This document shows positions 1 to 11,650 of a stretch of 19,022 nucleotides of DNA, piece by piece. The DNA comes from Opitutales bacterium (lineage in GTDB: Bacteria; Verrucomicrobiota; Verrucomicrobiia; Opitutales; Intestinicryptomonadaceae). Position 1 is the stretch's first letter. The number at the start of each line of letters is the position of its first letter. Below the pieces are notes generated by a model. That model was given only the letters and a program-made list of their open reading frames with translations, did no database searches and had not been told where the DNA came from. A program made the translations under genes and the position numbers. The stretch is taken from positions 1 to 19,022 of the forward strand of contig JAJXPD010000014.1 in the NCBI GenBank assembly GCA_021641325.1, read 5' to 3'.

Positions 1-11
1 GGTTAAAAGAA

Positions 12-48
12 TGACAATTATAAATGGCGTGTGGTTGTGAATTGTCAA
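12..48 (-). promoter_or_regulatory. Inverted repeat overlapping a promoter-like element (leftward)
   Basis: An exact 8-base inverted repeat, TGACAATT at 12-19 and AATTGTCA at 40-47, has its arms 20 bases apart. Read on the minus strand, the right arm contains a perfect TTGACA (48 to 43) and the left arm a perfect TATAAT (22 to 17), with a spacer of 20 bases, longer than the usual 16-18. The arrangement looks like a sigma-70 promoter with a repressor site over both boxes, driving a gene to the left of the window. It is also 139 bases upstream of the ppk1 start, so it could act on ppk1. The regulator is unknown, and the long spacer lowers confidence. Confidence 0.35.
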
Positions 49-185
49 GGATTTAAAAAGCGCTTGCTTCGGTTTTTGCCGATTTTGTGCGACTTGTCGG
101 TTTGCCGAATTTTGATTTCGCGCTTTCTTTGCTTGAAAACTGGAAAGTCCGCGCTAATTTTCCGAAAAAACAATAAAAACATTCC

Positions 186-2246
186 ATGTCGAAAGAAGCC
201 GAACCAAAATATTTCAACCGCGAGCTTAGCTGGCTTGCGTTCAACCGAAGAGTCCTTAATTTGTGCACAGAGCCGAGTTTCCCGATTCTCGAACGCATGC
301 GCTTCCTCTCGATTGTAAGCAGCAACCTCGACGAATTTTTCGAAATCCGCGTGGCGGGTTTGGAGCAGCAGCTCGAATCGGGAGTACTCGACGTCGGCTT
401 CGACGGGCTCGGCCCGCGCGAGCAGTTGCGCCGAATCAGCGTAATCACCGCCGCCATGACCGTAGACGAATATTCGTGCTGGACCGACAACCTCGTTCCC
501 GCGCTCCGCAAGGAGAAGATATTTTTCAAAACCCCGCGCGAGTGCACCGCCGCCGAAAAGGAATGGCTCAGAATGTATTTCGAAGACGACGTCTACCCCG
601 CGCTCACGCCGCTTGCCGTCGACCCCGCCCACCCCTTCCCGCACCTGCGCAACAAGGGGCTTTATGTGCTGCTTTCGATAGCGAACGCGTCGGTCAAGCG
701 CGCGCCGAGCGACATTGCAATCGTGCCCGTGCCGCCGATACTTTCGCGCGTAATCAGAATGGAGAGCAGGAATCCCGACGAGTACCACTTGGTTTATCTG
801 AGCGACACTATAAAGTACTACGCCGAGCAGCTTTTTCCCGGCTACAAAGTGCGCAATTCGGCGATATTCAGAATCACGCGAAACTCCGACCTGTACATCG
901 ACGAGGAGGAAACAGAAAACCTTTTGCAGACAATCGAAAACGAGCTTCACAACCGCCGCAAGGGCGCGGCTGTAAGGCTCGAAATAGAGGACTGCGTGTC
1001 GGACTCCGCCCTGAAAACGCTCGTGGACGCGCTCGACATCGACGAAAGCTTCATCTACCGCATTCCCGCAAGCCCGCTGAATTTGGCGCGGCTGTCGGTC
1101 GCCTACGACATGGTTGACCGCCCCGACCTCAAATTCCCGCCCTACCGCCCGTCGATTCCCGCCGAGTTTAAAAATTGCGACGACTATTTTTCGGTAATCC
1201 GCCAAAAAGACAGGCTTTTGCACCACCCCTACGAGAGCTTTTCGCCCGTCGAAGAGTTCATCTCCAAGGCGGCGCGCGACCCCGACGTTTTGGCAATCAA
1301 ACTCACTCTCTACCGCACAAGCCAGGGCTCGCCCATTGTCAAGGCGTTGAAAGAGGCGGCAACCAACGGCAAGCAGGTAACGGTGCTTGTCGAGCTTAAA
1401 GCGCGTTTCGACGAGGAAAACAACATTCAGTGGGCGCGCGAGCTTGAAGAGCGCGGCGTGCACGTCGTGTACGGAATCGTCGGCTTCAAGACGCACTGCA
1501 AGACGTGCCTTATCGTCCGCAGGGAGGAGGGCGGCGCGTTGCGCAGATACGTCCATTTGGGCACTGGCAACTACAATTCGAAAACCGCGAAAATCTACAC
1601 CGACCTTTCGTTTTTCAGCGCAAGGGAGGACCTCTCGGCGGAGGTCGCAAACCTTTTCAACACGCTTACGGGCAAAGTGTCCGAACCCAAGTTCGACAAG
1701 CTCATGGTAGCCCCGTTCTGCTTCCATTCCAAATTTCTCGACCTCGTGCGGCGCGAGACCGAAAACGCAAAGGCGGGCAAAAAGGCGCGGATAATAATCA
1801 AGGTAAATTCCGTCGTGGAGCAGTCGTCAATCGACGCGCTTTACGAGGCGTCCCGCGCGGGCGTGAAAATAGACATGATTGTCCGCGGCATCTGCGCGCT
1901 CGTCCCGGGGGTTAAGGGCATGAGCGAAAACATAAGCGTCAAGAGCATAGTGGGCGTCTATTTGGAGCACAGCCGCATCTACTATTTCGAAAACGGCGGC
2001 TCGCCGATTGTCTACGCGGGTAGCGGCGACATCATGACCCGCAACATGTTCAAGCGCATAGAGTGTCTCTTCCCGATTGAAGACCCCGACATCAAGGAGC
2101 GCATTGTCGGCGACATTCTGCCCGCAATGCTCAAAGACAACCAGTTTTCGAGCGTCCTGCACCCCAACGGCGCGTACTACAAATCGGCGGACATGAAGAG
2201 CGCGGAACAGTTTTCGTGCCAGCGTTATTTCATGTCGAAGGAATAG
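186..2246 (+). CDS. ppk1: Polyphosphate kinase 1
   Basis: Makes inorganic polyphosphate by reversibly transferring the terminal phosphate of ATP to a growing chain; the enzyme is normally membrane-associated. The 686-residue length matches the usual size (E. coli about 688). The N-terminal PPK domain opens with a LSWLAFNRRVL-type block (about 14-24), followed by the middle domain and two phospholipase-D-like C-terminal domains. The expected phosphorylated histidine is H437 in GFKTHCKT, and the second conserved histidine is H595 in LEHSRIYY. Between them lie the conserved HLGTGNYN block (about 457-464) and, near the end, GSGDIMTRN. The ATG at 186 puts the N-terminal block in place, but no Shine-Dalgarno is visible before it (an A-rich leader instead). 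No exopolyphosphatase or Pho gene is in the window. The next gene starts 48 bases later and there is no clear terminator between them. Confidence 0.96.
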   Translation: MSKEAEPKYFNRELSWLAFNRRVLNLCTEPSFPILERMRFLSIVSSNLDEFFEIRVAGLEQQLESGVLDVGFDGLGPREQLRRISVITAAMTVDEYSCWTDNLVPALRKEKIFFKTPRECTAAEKEWLRMYFEDDVYPALTPLAVDPAHPFPHLRNKGLYVLLSIANASVKRAPSDIAIVPVPPILSRVIRMESRNPDEYHLVYLSDTIKYYAEQLFPGYKVRNSAIFRITRNSDLYIDEEETENLLQTIENELHNRRKGAAVRLEIEDCVSDSALKTLVDALDIDESFIYRIPASPLNLARLSVAYDMVDRPDLKFPPYRPSIPAEFKNCDDYFSVIRQKDRLLHHPYESFSPVEEFISKAARDPDVLAIKLTLYRTSQGSPIVKALKEAATNGKQVTVLVELKARFDEENNIQWARELEERGVHVVYGIVGFKTHCKTCLIVRREEGGALRRYVHLGTGNYNSKTAKIYTDLSFFSAREDLSAEVANLFNTLTGKVSEPKFDKLMVAPFCFHSKFLDLVRRETENAKAGKKARIIIKVNSVVEQSSIDALYEASRAGVKIDMIVRGICALVPGVKGMSENISVKSIVGVYLEHSRIYYFENGGSPIVYAGSGDIMTRNMFKRIECLFPIEDPDIKERIVGDILPAMLKDNQFSSVLHPNGAYYKSADMKSAEQFSCQRYFMSKE

Positions 2247-2294
2247 CGCGCGGAGCGGATTTTTTTCGACACACAACAAACATACGGGAGAATT

Positions 2295-4199
2295 ATGGAC
2301 AGACGGAATTTCATTAAAACCGCCGCGGGCGCAACGGCGGGGCTTGCCGCGCTTTCGGGCTTCGGCTGCATGTCGAAAGGCGGGTTGAAGCGGGGCGCGG
2401 AGGTCGCGTCGGACGCCGAATTTTACGCGCGGTGCGAGTCTCTCTTGGAGATTTGGGGCAAGTCTCTGCTCGACCTACAAATTAAAAACGGCGAACACGC
2501 GGGGGCTATAAAGTGCCCCGCCTGCGACATTCTCCACGGGCGCGTGGGCGACGCTGAATATCCGTTTTTGTATCTCGCAAAAAAACTCGGCGATTCGCGC
2601 TATTCCGACGCCGCCGAGGGGCTGTTCAACTGGCAGGAAAAATTCATGTCGAACACCGACGGCTCGTGGCGCAACGATTTCCGCAACTCGTGGCGCGGAA
2701 TCACGGCGTTCCGCTGCATGGCGATGGCGGAGTCGATTTCGAAATACTCCGATATAATAGAGCCGAAGCACCTGAAAAAAATGCGCGACCGCCTCTACAA
2801 GGCGGGCGATTTCATGTACGGCTATCAGTGGTTGGGAAAGCCGAACGCAAACTACGTCATAGGGGCGGCGTATTCGCTCGCGCTCGTGGGGCATGTGCTC
2901 GACGTGGAGCGTTTCCGCCAGCGCGGCGACTACTACGCGGGCGCGTTCAAACGCCTTGTGTCGGAGCGCGACAAGCTCGTCTTCGGTGAAATCCACCCGC
3001 TCGGACGCGAGAGCGCAAAGGGCTTGAAGGGAATAGACATCGGCTACAACATCGCCGAGACCCTGCCGCTAATCGAGGCGTACTCAAAGCTTGTCGGAAA
3101 CGCGGAACTGCGCGACTACGTTTCGGAAGTCGCCGCCGCCCACTTGGAGTTCGTTCTCCCCGACGGAGCAATAGACGGAAGCTTCTGCACCCGAAGCTTC
3201 AAATGGTCGTACTGGGGCAGCAGAACCTCCGACGGCTGCGTGGCGATGTTCGAAAGCCTTGCCGACAGGGACGCGCGTTTCCTCCGCGCCGCCTCCGCCA
3301 ACCTGCGCTTGCTGGAACGGTGCACTGCCGACGGGCTTCTCGCGGGCGGCTTGCACTACGCTTCTCACGGTGTCAAGCCGTGCATACACCATTCTTTCGT
3401 GCAGATGAAGGGGCTTGCCGACATTCTGACGCGTCCGCATACAAAGCCCGCGGGCGACCCCGCCGCGCAGCTTCCGCGCGAAGAGGTTTACGGCGTGAAG
3501 CATTTTCCCGACGTGGACACTTCGCTTGTGTCGGTCGGCGACTGGCGGGCGACGATAAGCGCCTACGATTCCGTCTACTACCCCAAGACGCCGCAGGGAC
3601 ACCCCACGGGCGGCACGCTTTCGCTGCTTTGGAATTCGAAAGTCGGCGCGGTTTCGGCGTCGAGCATGACCGAATATTCGCTGTTCGAAATAGACAACAT
3701 GCAGCCCGAAACCGGCGCGAGCTTTGCGAGCCTCACGCCGCGAATCGAGACGGTCGAGGACGGCGTTTCTTATTCGTCGGACAAATGTCTCGCCTGCAAA
3801 ATTTCGTCGAAAGGCGGCCGCCGCGCGGCGGAGGTTTGGGGCGCGGGCGCGCTTGTCGACATCCGCCAGAACGCGCCGAAATCGGGGGTCGCGGAGTGCG
3901 AAATGCGCTACGGGTTCTCGCCCGACTGCGCGGAGCTTGCGTTCTCGTGCGCGGCTTCGGCGAAGTCGCCGCGCATAACAGTGCCGATAATCTGCTCTTC
4001 GGCGGACTCGTACAAAATGGTTTCGGCAAACTGCGCCGAAATTTACAGGGAAGGGCACACCGTCAAAGTAGAGTCCGACAGGCCGCTGAAAATTTCCGAC
4101 ACCCCCAACGGGCGCATCTTCAACCATGTGTGCGGCTTCGAGGCGGTTCCTCTCTGCGCAGACGCGCATTCCCTGCGCCTTCGCATTTCGGTCTCGTAG
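2295..4199 (+). CDS. Tat-exported protein, possible heparinase/alginate-lyase-like toroid enzyme
   Basis: 634 residues. The N-terminus has a twin-arginine signal (R3-R4-x-F6-I-K), a short hydrophobic stretch (about 9-24) and a cysteine at 25 in SGFGC that could be lipidated, although the -3 residue fits a lipobox poorly. So it is expected to be folded before export to the periplasm or outer membrane. Residues about 40-370 look like repeated helical hairpins rich in Trp, Tyr and Asn, including an N-x-N-Y at 184-187, a GYNIAETLPLIEAY helix near 249 and a WSYWGS segment near 302. From about 380 onward the sequence turns to beta-type with alternating polar and hydrophobic residues. A helical toroid followed by a beta-sandwich is the layout of heparinase II/III and related polysaccharide lyases, so a glycan lyase or hydrolase role is inferred, not shown. 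A GGGAG ribosome site at 2286-2290 supports this start. No sugar-utilisation genes flank it. Confidence 0.6.
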   Translation: MDRRNFIKTAAGATAGLAALSGFGCMSKGGLKRGAEVASDAEFYARCESLLEIWGKSLLDLQIKNGEHAGAIKCPACDILHGRVGDAEYPFLYLAKKLGDSRYSDAAEGLFNWQEKFMSNTDGSWRNDFRNSWRGITAFRCMAMAESISKYSDIIEPKHLKKMRDRLYKAGDFMYGYQWLGKPNANYVIGAAYSLALVGHVLDVERFRQRGDYYAGAFKRLVSERDKLVFGEIHPLGRESAKGLKGIDIGYNIAETLPLIEAYSKLVGNAELRDYVSEVAAAHLEFVLPDGAIDGSFCTRSFKWSYWGSRTSDGCVAMFESLADRDARFLRAASANLRLLERCTADGLLAGGLHYASHGVKPCIHHSFVQMKGLADILTRPHTKPAGDPAAQLPREEVYGVKHFPDVDTSLVSVGDWRATISAYDSVYYPKTPQGHPTGGTLSLLWNSKVGAVSASSMTEYSLFEIDNMQPETGASFASLTPRIETVEDGVSYSSDKCLACKISSKGGRRAAEVWGAGALVDIRQNAPKSGVAECEMRYGFSPDCAELAFSCAASAKSPRITVPIICSSADSYKMVSANCAEIYREGHTVKVESDRPLKISDTPNGRIFNHVCGFEAVPLCADAHSLRLRISVS

Positions 4200-4253
4200 G
4201 CGCGCGGCGGCAAAACCGCGCCCGCGCATCGTCGGGGCGGATTGCTTTTTTGC

Positions 4254-4281
4254 TTGCGCGGCGGCGTCGCGCGTGTAGGAT
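4254..4281 (+). promoter_or_regulatory. Weak candidate promoter for carB
   Basis: TTGCGC (4254-4259) and TAGGAT (4276-4281) are 16 bases apart, each four or five matches to the sigma-70 consensus. A start of transcription would fall about 45-50 bases before the carB ATG, in an AT-rich leader. The 136 bases between the two genes also hold a GCGCGG/CCGCGC hairpin (4202-4221) without a T-run, so termination of the upstream gene there is doubtful. I see no obvious pyrimidine-responsive attenuator. Confidence 0.25.
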
Positions 4282-4335
4282 TTGCAGGATTTTTTATATA
4301 GGCGGATTGCAGCCGCAAAAAATTTTACACAAATT

Positions 4336-7593
<3,258 letters not shown>

Positions 7594-7623
7594 AAATTCC
7601 CCTTTTTGCCGATATAAAAAGCC

Positions 7624-8031
7624 ATGGGAATGCGGAATTTTCAGAAGACGCTCGAATCCATTTTGAGGGACGACAAACGCTACGGCGTAGGCGCGTACGT
7701 CTTTGTGCGCATGGCGTTGGACTTCACCGTCAAACGCGCGTGCGCGGAAGACCCCTCCCGAACCGAACGCCACGTCTCGGCGGCGGAGCTGTTGGAGGGC
7801 GTCAAAGATTTCGCGCTCGAAACTTTCGGACCGATGGCGATGACGCTCTTCGAAGAGTGGGGCGTGCGCTCGACGGAGGATATCGGGCAGATAGTTTTCA
7901 ACATGGTGCGCGCGCAGGCGCTGCGCAAAACCGACGATGATAAATTGGAGGACTTCGCGGGCGGCTTCGATTTCCGCGAGGCGTTTGTCGCGCCTTTCCT
8001 GCCCGCAAAAAAGGGCAGGCGCAAAGGCTGA
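7624..8031 (+). CDS. Minf_1886-like conserved hypothetical protein
   Basis: 135 residues, mostly helical, with no signal peptide or membrane segment and a basic tail (KKGRRKG). The opening pattern (MGMRNFQKTLESILRDDKRY, then AYVFVRMALDF) and the central HVSAAELLEGVKDFALETFG region match my memory of the Minf_1886-type family, a small conserved protein of unknown function found mainly in Verrucomicrobia and Planctomycetes. That is recognition from memory, not a search result. The gene starts 30 bases after carB and ends 36 bases before sufC, with no terminator seen on either side, so it may be co-transcribed with the suf genes. No Shine-Dalgarno is seen. A second in-frame ATG lies two codons downstream. 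Function is unknown and I do not assign one. Confidence 0.8.
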   Translation: MGMRNFQKTLESILRDDKRYGVGAYVFVRMALDFTVKRACAEDPSRTERHVSAAELLEGVKDFALETFGPMAMTLFEEWGVRSTEDIGQIVFNMVRAQALRKTDDDKLEDFAGGFDFREAFVAPFLPAKKGRRKG

Positions 8032-8067
8032 ACTGCGGGGAAGTCCTTTTAGAAAAGAAGATGTAAA

Positions 8068-8811
8068 ATGACCGGTTTGGAAATCAAAAATTTGGTTGTG
8101 CGCGTGGGCGACAGAAACGTCGTGGACGGAATGAACCTTGCCGTTCCCGCAGGCGAAGTCCACGCGATAATGGGGCCCAACGGAACGGGCAAAACAAGCC
8201 TTTCCAAGGCGATTGCCGGACACCCCGACTACAAAATCTGCTCCGGCGAAGTGCTGCTCAACGGCGAAAACATCGTGGGGCTTCCGCCCGACGAAATAGC
8301 CCGCAAGGGGTTTTTCCTCGCGTTCCAGTACCCCGTTTCGATTCCCGGGGTGAGCATTGCGAACTTCATTCGCGCGTGCCTGAACGCGCGTCTGCCGGAG
8401 GGCGAAACGGTCAACCCCGTGGAATTCTACAAAAAGCTCTACGCAAAAATGGACGAGCTTAAAATGCCGCGCCCGTTCACTTCAAGAAGCGTCAACGACG
8501 GTTTCAGCGGCGGCGAGAAAAAACGCTGCGACATTCTCCAAATGCTCATGCTCGAACCGAGCTTCGCGATTCTCGACGAAACCGACAGCGGGCTTGACAT
8601 CGACGCCCTGCGAATCGTCTCCGAGGGCGTCAACACCGCGCGCGGGGCGAACATCGGAATGCTGCTTATCACCCACTATCACAGACTGCTTGAATATATC
8701 AAGCCCGACAGGGTGCACGTCATGAGCGGCGGCAGAATCGTCAAAAGCGGCGGCGCGGAACTTGCGCTCGAATTGGAGCAAAAGGGATACGACTGGTTGA
8801 AGGACATTTAA
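8068..8811 (+). CDS. sufC: Fe-S cluster assembly ATPase SufC
   Basis: ABC-type ATPase of the SufBC2D scaffold, which builds iron-sulfur clusters in the cytoplasm; ATP hydrolysis drives the rearrangement of SufB-SufD. The 247-residue length is typical. The Walker A loop is GPNGTGKT at 36-43. The ABC signature SGGEKKR lies in the characteristic SufC context [17 protein letters not shown]. Walker B with the catalytic glutamate is [12 protein letters not shown], and the H-loop histidine is in [12 protein letters not shown]. There are no membrane segments, as expected for SufC and unlike ABC transporters. Its stop codon directly abuts the sufB start, implying translational coupling and equal supply of subunits. 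The ribosome site is weak (AGAAG). Confidence 0.97.
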   Translation: MTGLEIKNLVVRVGDRNVVDGMNLAVPAGEVHAIMGPNGTGKTSLSKAIAGHPDYKICSGEVLLNGENIVGLPPDEIARKGFFLAFQYPVSIPGVSIANFIRACLNARLPEGETVNPVEFYKKLYAKMDELKMPRPFTSRSVNDGFSGGEKKRCDILQMLMLEPSFAILDETDSGLDIDALRIVSEGVNTARGANIGMLLITHYHRLLEYIKPDRVHVMSGGRIVKSGGAELALELEQKGYDWLKDI

Positions 8812-10233
8812 ATGGCAAACGCTTCGGACAAAACGCCGGAAGGCCTGAACCTCGACAGAAGCATCGGCGATTTCAGCTTCGCCGAAGACTACGCGTACAA
8901 CGCGGGCGTCGGGCTTACGAGGGAAGTCGTGGAATACATCTCGAAAGTCAAGGGCGAGGACGACTGGATTCGCGACTTCCGCCTGAACGCGCTCAAAACG
9001 TTCGAGTCTATGGAAATGCCCACGCACTGGGCGTCGAAAAAACTCGACGGGCTTGATTTTTCGAAAATCAGATACTATCTGGCGAAAGCCGAAAAAAAGA
9101 AGAAATCGTGGGACGAAGTTCCCGACGACGTTAAGCGCACTTTCGAAAAGCTCGGCGTGCCAGAGCAGGAGCGTTCGTTTCTGGCGGGCGTGGAGGCGCA
9201 GTTCGACTCTGAGTCGGCGTACTCCAACATGAAGGAGCACCTCGAAAAGGACGGCGTGATTTTCGTGGACTCCACCGAGGGGCTTAAAAAATACCCCGAA
9301 ATCTTCCGCAAGTATTTCGGCAAAATCATTCCGACGGGCGACAACAAATTCAGCGCGCTAAACAGCGCGGTATTTTCGGGCGGCAGCTTCATCTACGTCC
9401 CGAAAGGCGTCCATGTGAAACAGCCATTGCAGGCGTATTTCAGAATCAACGCCGAAAGCTTCGGGCAGTTCGAGCGCACGCTCATAATCGCCGACGAAGG
9501 CTCGGAGCTGATGTACATGGAGGGCTGCACCGCGCCGCGATTCACGACGGGAACGCTCCACTCGGCGGTGGTCGAACTCGTCGCGCTCAAAGGGGCGAAA
9601 ATCCAGTACGTAACCGTTCAGAACTGGTCGGACAACGTGTTCAACTTGGTGACAAAGCGCGGCATGGCGGAGGAGGGCGCGCAAATCAGATGGGTTGACT
9701 GCAACATCGGCAGCGGCATTACAATGAAATACCCCGCGGTCGTCCTCAAAGGCAGGGAGGCAAAGGGGGAAGTGATTTCGATTGCCCTTGCAAACAACGG
9801 ACAACATCAGGATACCGGCGCGAAAATGATACACTTGGCGGACAAGACAAGCTCGAACGTGCTGTCGAAGTCGGTCAGCATAGGCAACGGGCGGGCGTCG
9901 TACCGCGGGCTGGTCTACATGCCCTATACCTCCCGCGACTGCAAAAACAACACCGAATGCGACGCCCTGCTGATAAACACGAATTCGCGCACAGACACCT
10001 ATCCCGCGATAATCTGTTCGGGGCACAACAACAGCGTACAGCACGAGGCGAGCGTCTCGAAACTCAGCGAGGAGCAGATTTTCTACATGCGCCAGCGCGG
10101 ACTTTCCGAAAACGAGGCGGTCAGCCTTTCGGTCAACGGCTTCGTCAACGACCTTGTTCAGGAATTTCCAATGGAGTACTCGGTGGAACTGAAAAGGCTT
10201 ATCGAACTTCAAATGGAGGGGGCGGTAGGATGA
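8812..10233 (+). CDS. sufB: Fe-S cluster assembly scaffold SufB
   Basis: Core scaffold subunit on which the Fe-S cluster is assembled, working with SufC and SufD and normally fed sulfur by a SufS-type cysteine desulfurase with SufE or SufU. 473 residues, close to the family norm. The C-terminal beta-helix core carries the conserved cysteine of [10 protein letters not shown] and the one in [20 protein letters not shown], matching the two functional cysteines known in E. coli SufB. The [21 protein letters not shown] block near the end is typical of the SufB/SufD family. The ATG follows the sufC stop with no gap, and a GAAGGA ribosome site lies inside the sufC 3' end (8799-8804). The last four bases overlap sufD (ATGA). 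Confidence 0.98.
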   Translation: MANASDKTPEGLNLDRSIGDFSFAEDYAYNAGVGLTREVVEYISKVKGEDDWIRDFRLNALKTFESMEMPTHWASKKLDGLDFSKIRYYLAKAEKKKKSWDEVPDDVKRTFEKLGVPEQERSFLAGVEAQFDSESAYSNMKEHLEKDGVIFVDSTEGLKKYPEIFRKYFGKIIPTGDNKFSALNSAVFSGGSFIYVPKGVHVKQPLQAYFRINAESFGQFERTLIIADEGSELMYMEGCTAPRFTTGTLHSAVVELVALKGAKIQYVTVQNWSDNVFNLVTKRGMAEEGAQIRWVDCNIGSGITMKYPAVVLKGREAKGEVISIALANNGQHQDTGAKMIHLADKTSSNVLSKSVSIGNGRASYRGLVYMPYTSRDCKNNTECDALLINTNSRTDTYPAIICSGHNNSVQHEASVSKLSEEQIFYMRQRGLSENEAVSLSVNGFVNDLVQEFPMEYSVELKRLIELQMEGAVG

Positions 10234-11393
10234 GCGGCATTCTCGAAAAAATTTCCGACGCCGCAAAGGCGCGGTTTGCCGAAATTCCGTTCCCGCACCG
10301 CAAGGACGAATACTGGCGGTTTGCCGACCTTTCGGCGTGGAGCGCGGACGCGCTGTTCCCGCACTTTTCGCGCGGCGTGCCCGAATCGCGCGAGGATTCG
10401 AAAATCGCCGAGATTTCCGCAAACGCGCAGAAAAACGGGCTTGCGGTTTTCGACGGACAGCTGCTGTCCGCCGACGTTCCCGCGGGCGTCTCGGTTTTAT
10501 CGATGTCGGCGGCGGCGGAAAAATATCCGGAGGCGGTGTCCGAATTTTTCGGCGCGGCAAAGGGAAAGTTCGACACGATTGCGGCGTCGCGCGCGCAAAA
10601 CGGCTCGGTTTTTGTGGTGGACGACGGCGCGTCGGCGGAGCTTGAACTTTCGGTGATTTCGAGGCTTGGGCTTTCGGTCGGTTCGGCGCTGTTCATGCTC
10701 GGCAGAAACTCAAAACTGCGGCTTGTGCGCAGGTTCGCGACGGCGGGAGGCTCGTTCGGAATCTCGATGTCGGGCTTTCTGCTTTCCGAAAATTCGGCGC
10801 TGGAGCTTGCGACTTTCAAATATTCTGGCGCGGAGGCGCACACATATTTGCGCGACGACTTCCGCGTGCCCGCGGGCGCGAGCGTCGTAGACGCCTACGC
10901 CGAGGTAGGTCTTTCGCCGAGCCGCGCGGAAAGGAATTTCGAAATAACGGGCGGCGGCGCGGAGATTGACACCCGCGCGTTCCTGCGGACTTCGGGCGCA
11001 ATCACCCACGACATGCGCACGTCGCAAATGCACAGGGTGGGCGGCTCGCACAGCAATCTTGCGGTGAAATGCGCCGTCGCCGACAAATCGCGCGCGGCGT
11101 TCGCGGGGCTTATCCGCGTGGAGGAGGACGCGCAGAAGACGAGCGCGTACCAGAGCTGCCGCTCGCTTTCGCTTTCGGACAACGCGAAGACGGAGGCGTC
11201 GCCCATGCTCGAAATCTTGGCAAACGACGTCGAGTGCTCGCACGGTTGCACGGTCTCCAAGCCAGACTCCGACGAGCTTTTCTACATGAACCAGCGCGGA
11301 CTTTCCGATTCGGAGGCTCTCGACCTTATCATAGGCGGCTTCGCCCGCACGACTTTCGAAAAGTTCGGAATGGAATTTGACGGAAACTGTTAG
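10230..11393 (+). CDS. sufD: Fe-S cluster assembly protein SufD
   Basis: Partner of SufB in the SufBC2D scaffold, involved in iron acquisition and cluster formation. 387 residues. The N-terminal helical part (about 1-75, including the [13 protein letters not shown] block) is followed by the beta-helix core shared with SufB. The end shows the SufD hallmark [19 protein letters not shown], whose histidine corresponds to the essential histidine of E. coli SufD, then [14 protein letters not shown]. The start is fixed by the ATGA overlap with sufB and by the GGAGGGGG ribosome site at 10215-10222. The reading frame stays open further upstream, but that part is antisense-free overlap with sufB and not real. 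No sufS, sufE, sufU or sufA follows: a terminator lies 27 bases after the stop. Confidence 0.95.
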   Translation: MSGILEKISDAAKARFAEIPFPHRKDEYWRFADLSAWSADALFPHFSRGVPESREDSKIAEISANAQKNGLAVFDGQLLSADVPAGVSVLSMSAAAEKYPEAVSEFFGAAKGKFDTIAASRAQNGSVFVVDDGASAELELSVISRLGLSVGSALFMLGRNSKLRLVRRFATAGGSFGISMSGFLLSENSALELATFKYSGAEAHTYLRDDFRVPAGASVVDAYAEVGLSPSRAERNFEITGGGAEIDTRAFLRTSGAITHDMRTSQMHRVGGSHSNLAVKCAVADKSRAAFAGLIRVEEDAQKTSAYQSCRSLSLSDNAKTEASPMLEILANDVECSHGCTVSKPDSDELFYMNQRGLSDSEALDLIIGGFARTTFEKFGMEFDGNC

Positions 11394-11419
11394 TTCTTGA
11401 TAGAAAACGTTAATTTTTG

Positions 11420-11450
11420 ATCCGCGGGTTTTGCCTGCGGATTCTTTTTT
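11420..11450 (+). terminator. Terminator of the suf group
   Basis: ATCCGCGGG (11420-11428) pairs with CCTGCGGAT (11434-11442), with one G-T pair and a TTTTG loop, followed by TTC and six Ts. It sits 27 bases after the sufD stop and fits an intrinsic terminator closing the plus-strand genes. Confidence 0.8.
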
Positions 11451-11598
11451 AAGCGGGCGGGAGTTCTTCTGCGGAGTTGTTGGTGAAATACGGGGCACAC
11501 GGGTGGCTTGCCCGACGGCAGGAGGAGGGCTTGCGAGGCGGCAGTTTGCGTTTTGTAAGCGGTGCGTTCGGAGTTCGCGCGACTCGCGTGGCGGGCGC
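11451..11598. other. GC-rich non-coding spacer between convergent terminators
   Basis: No reading frame here looks like a protein and nothing resembles a known RNA gene. The composition is GC-rich and low in codon-like periodicity, unlike the AT-rich leaders elsewhere in the window. It contains the 17-base imperfect direct repeat listed separately. It may be a decayed repeat element or a 3' trailer, but nothing in the window settles which. Confidence 0.4.
11505..11544. repeat. Imperfect 17-base direct repeat
   Basis: GGCTTGCCCGACGGCAG (11505-11521) and GGCTTGCGAGGCGGCAG (11528-11544) agree at 14 of 17 positions with a period of 23 bases. The 5' seven and 3' six bases are identical; the differences are in the middle. 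In GC-rich DNA such a match could arise by chance, so confidence is limited. Confidence 0.4.
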
Positions 11599-11629
11599 AA
11601 AAAAAGGCGTCCGAATCGGACGCCTTTTT
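11599..11629. terminator. Bidirectional terminator after metY
   Basis: A perfect 8-base stem, GGCGTCCG (11606-11613) with CGGACGCC (11617-11624), has a 3-base AAT loop and is flanked by seven As on the left and five Ts on the right, so it can terminate in both directions. It lies 22 bases past the metY stop on the minus strand and backs up the suf terminator on the plus strand. Its core, GCGTCC/GGACGC, is the same as in the terminator at 18826-18855. Confidence 0.9.
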
Positions 11630-11650
11630 GAATGGGGGTTTCTCCGCCGC

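Noticed and set aside
129..160. TTGAAA-16-TAATTT as a ppk1 promoter
   Set aside because: The -10 box matches the consensus at only three positions; too weak to list.
45..1727. 560-residue open frame antisense to ppk1
   Set aside because: Lies wholly opposite conserved ppk1 codons; its composition (Arg, Val, Ala rich, no recognisable domain) is what GC-rich third positions produce on the other strand.
2247..2294. T-run after ppk1 as a terminator
   Set aside because: The seven Ts have no stable stem in front of them.
4202..4221. GCGCGG/CCGCGC hairpin after the Tat protein gene
   Set aside because: No T-run follows closely, so I do not call it a terminator.
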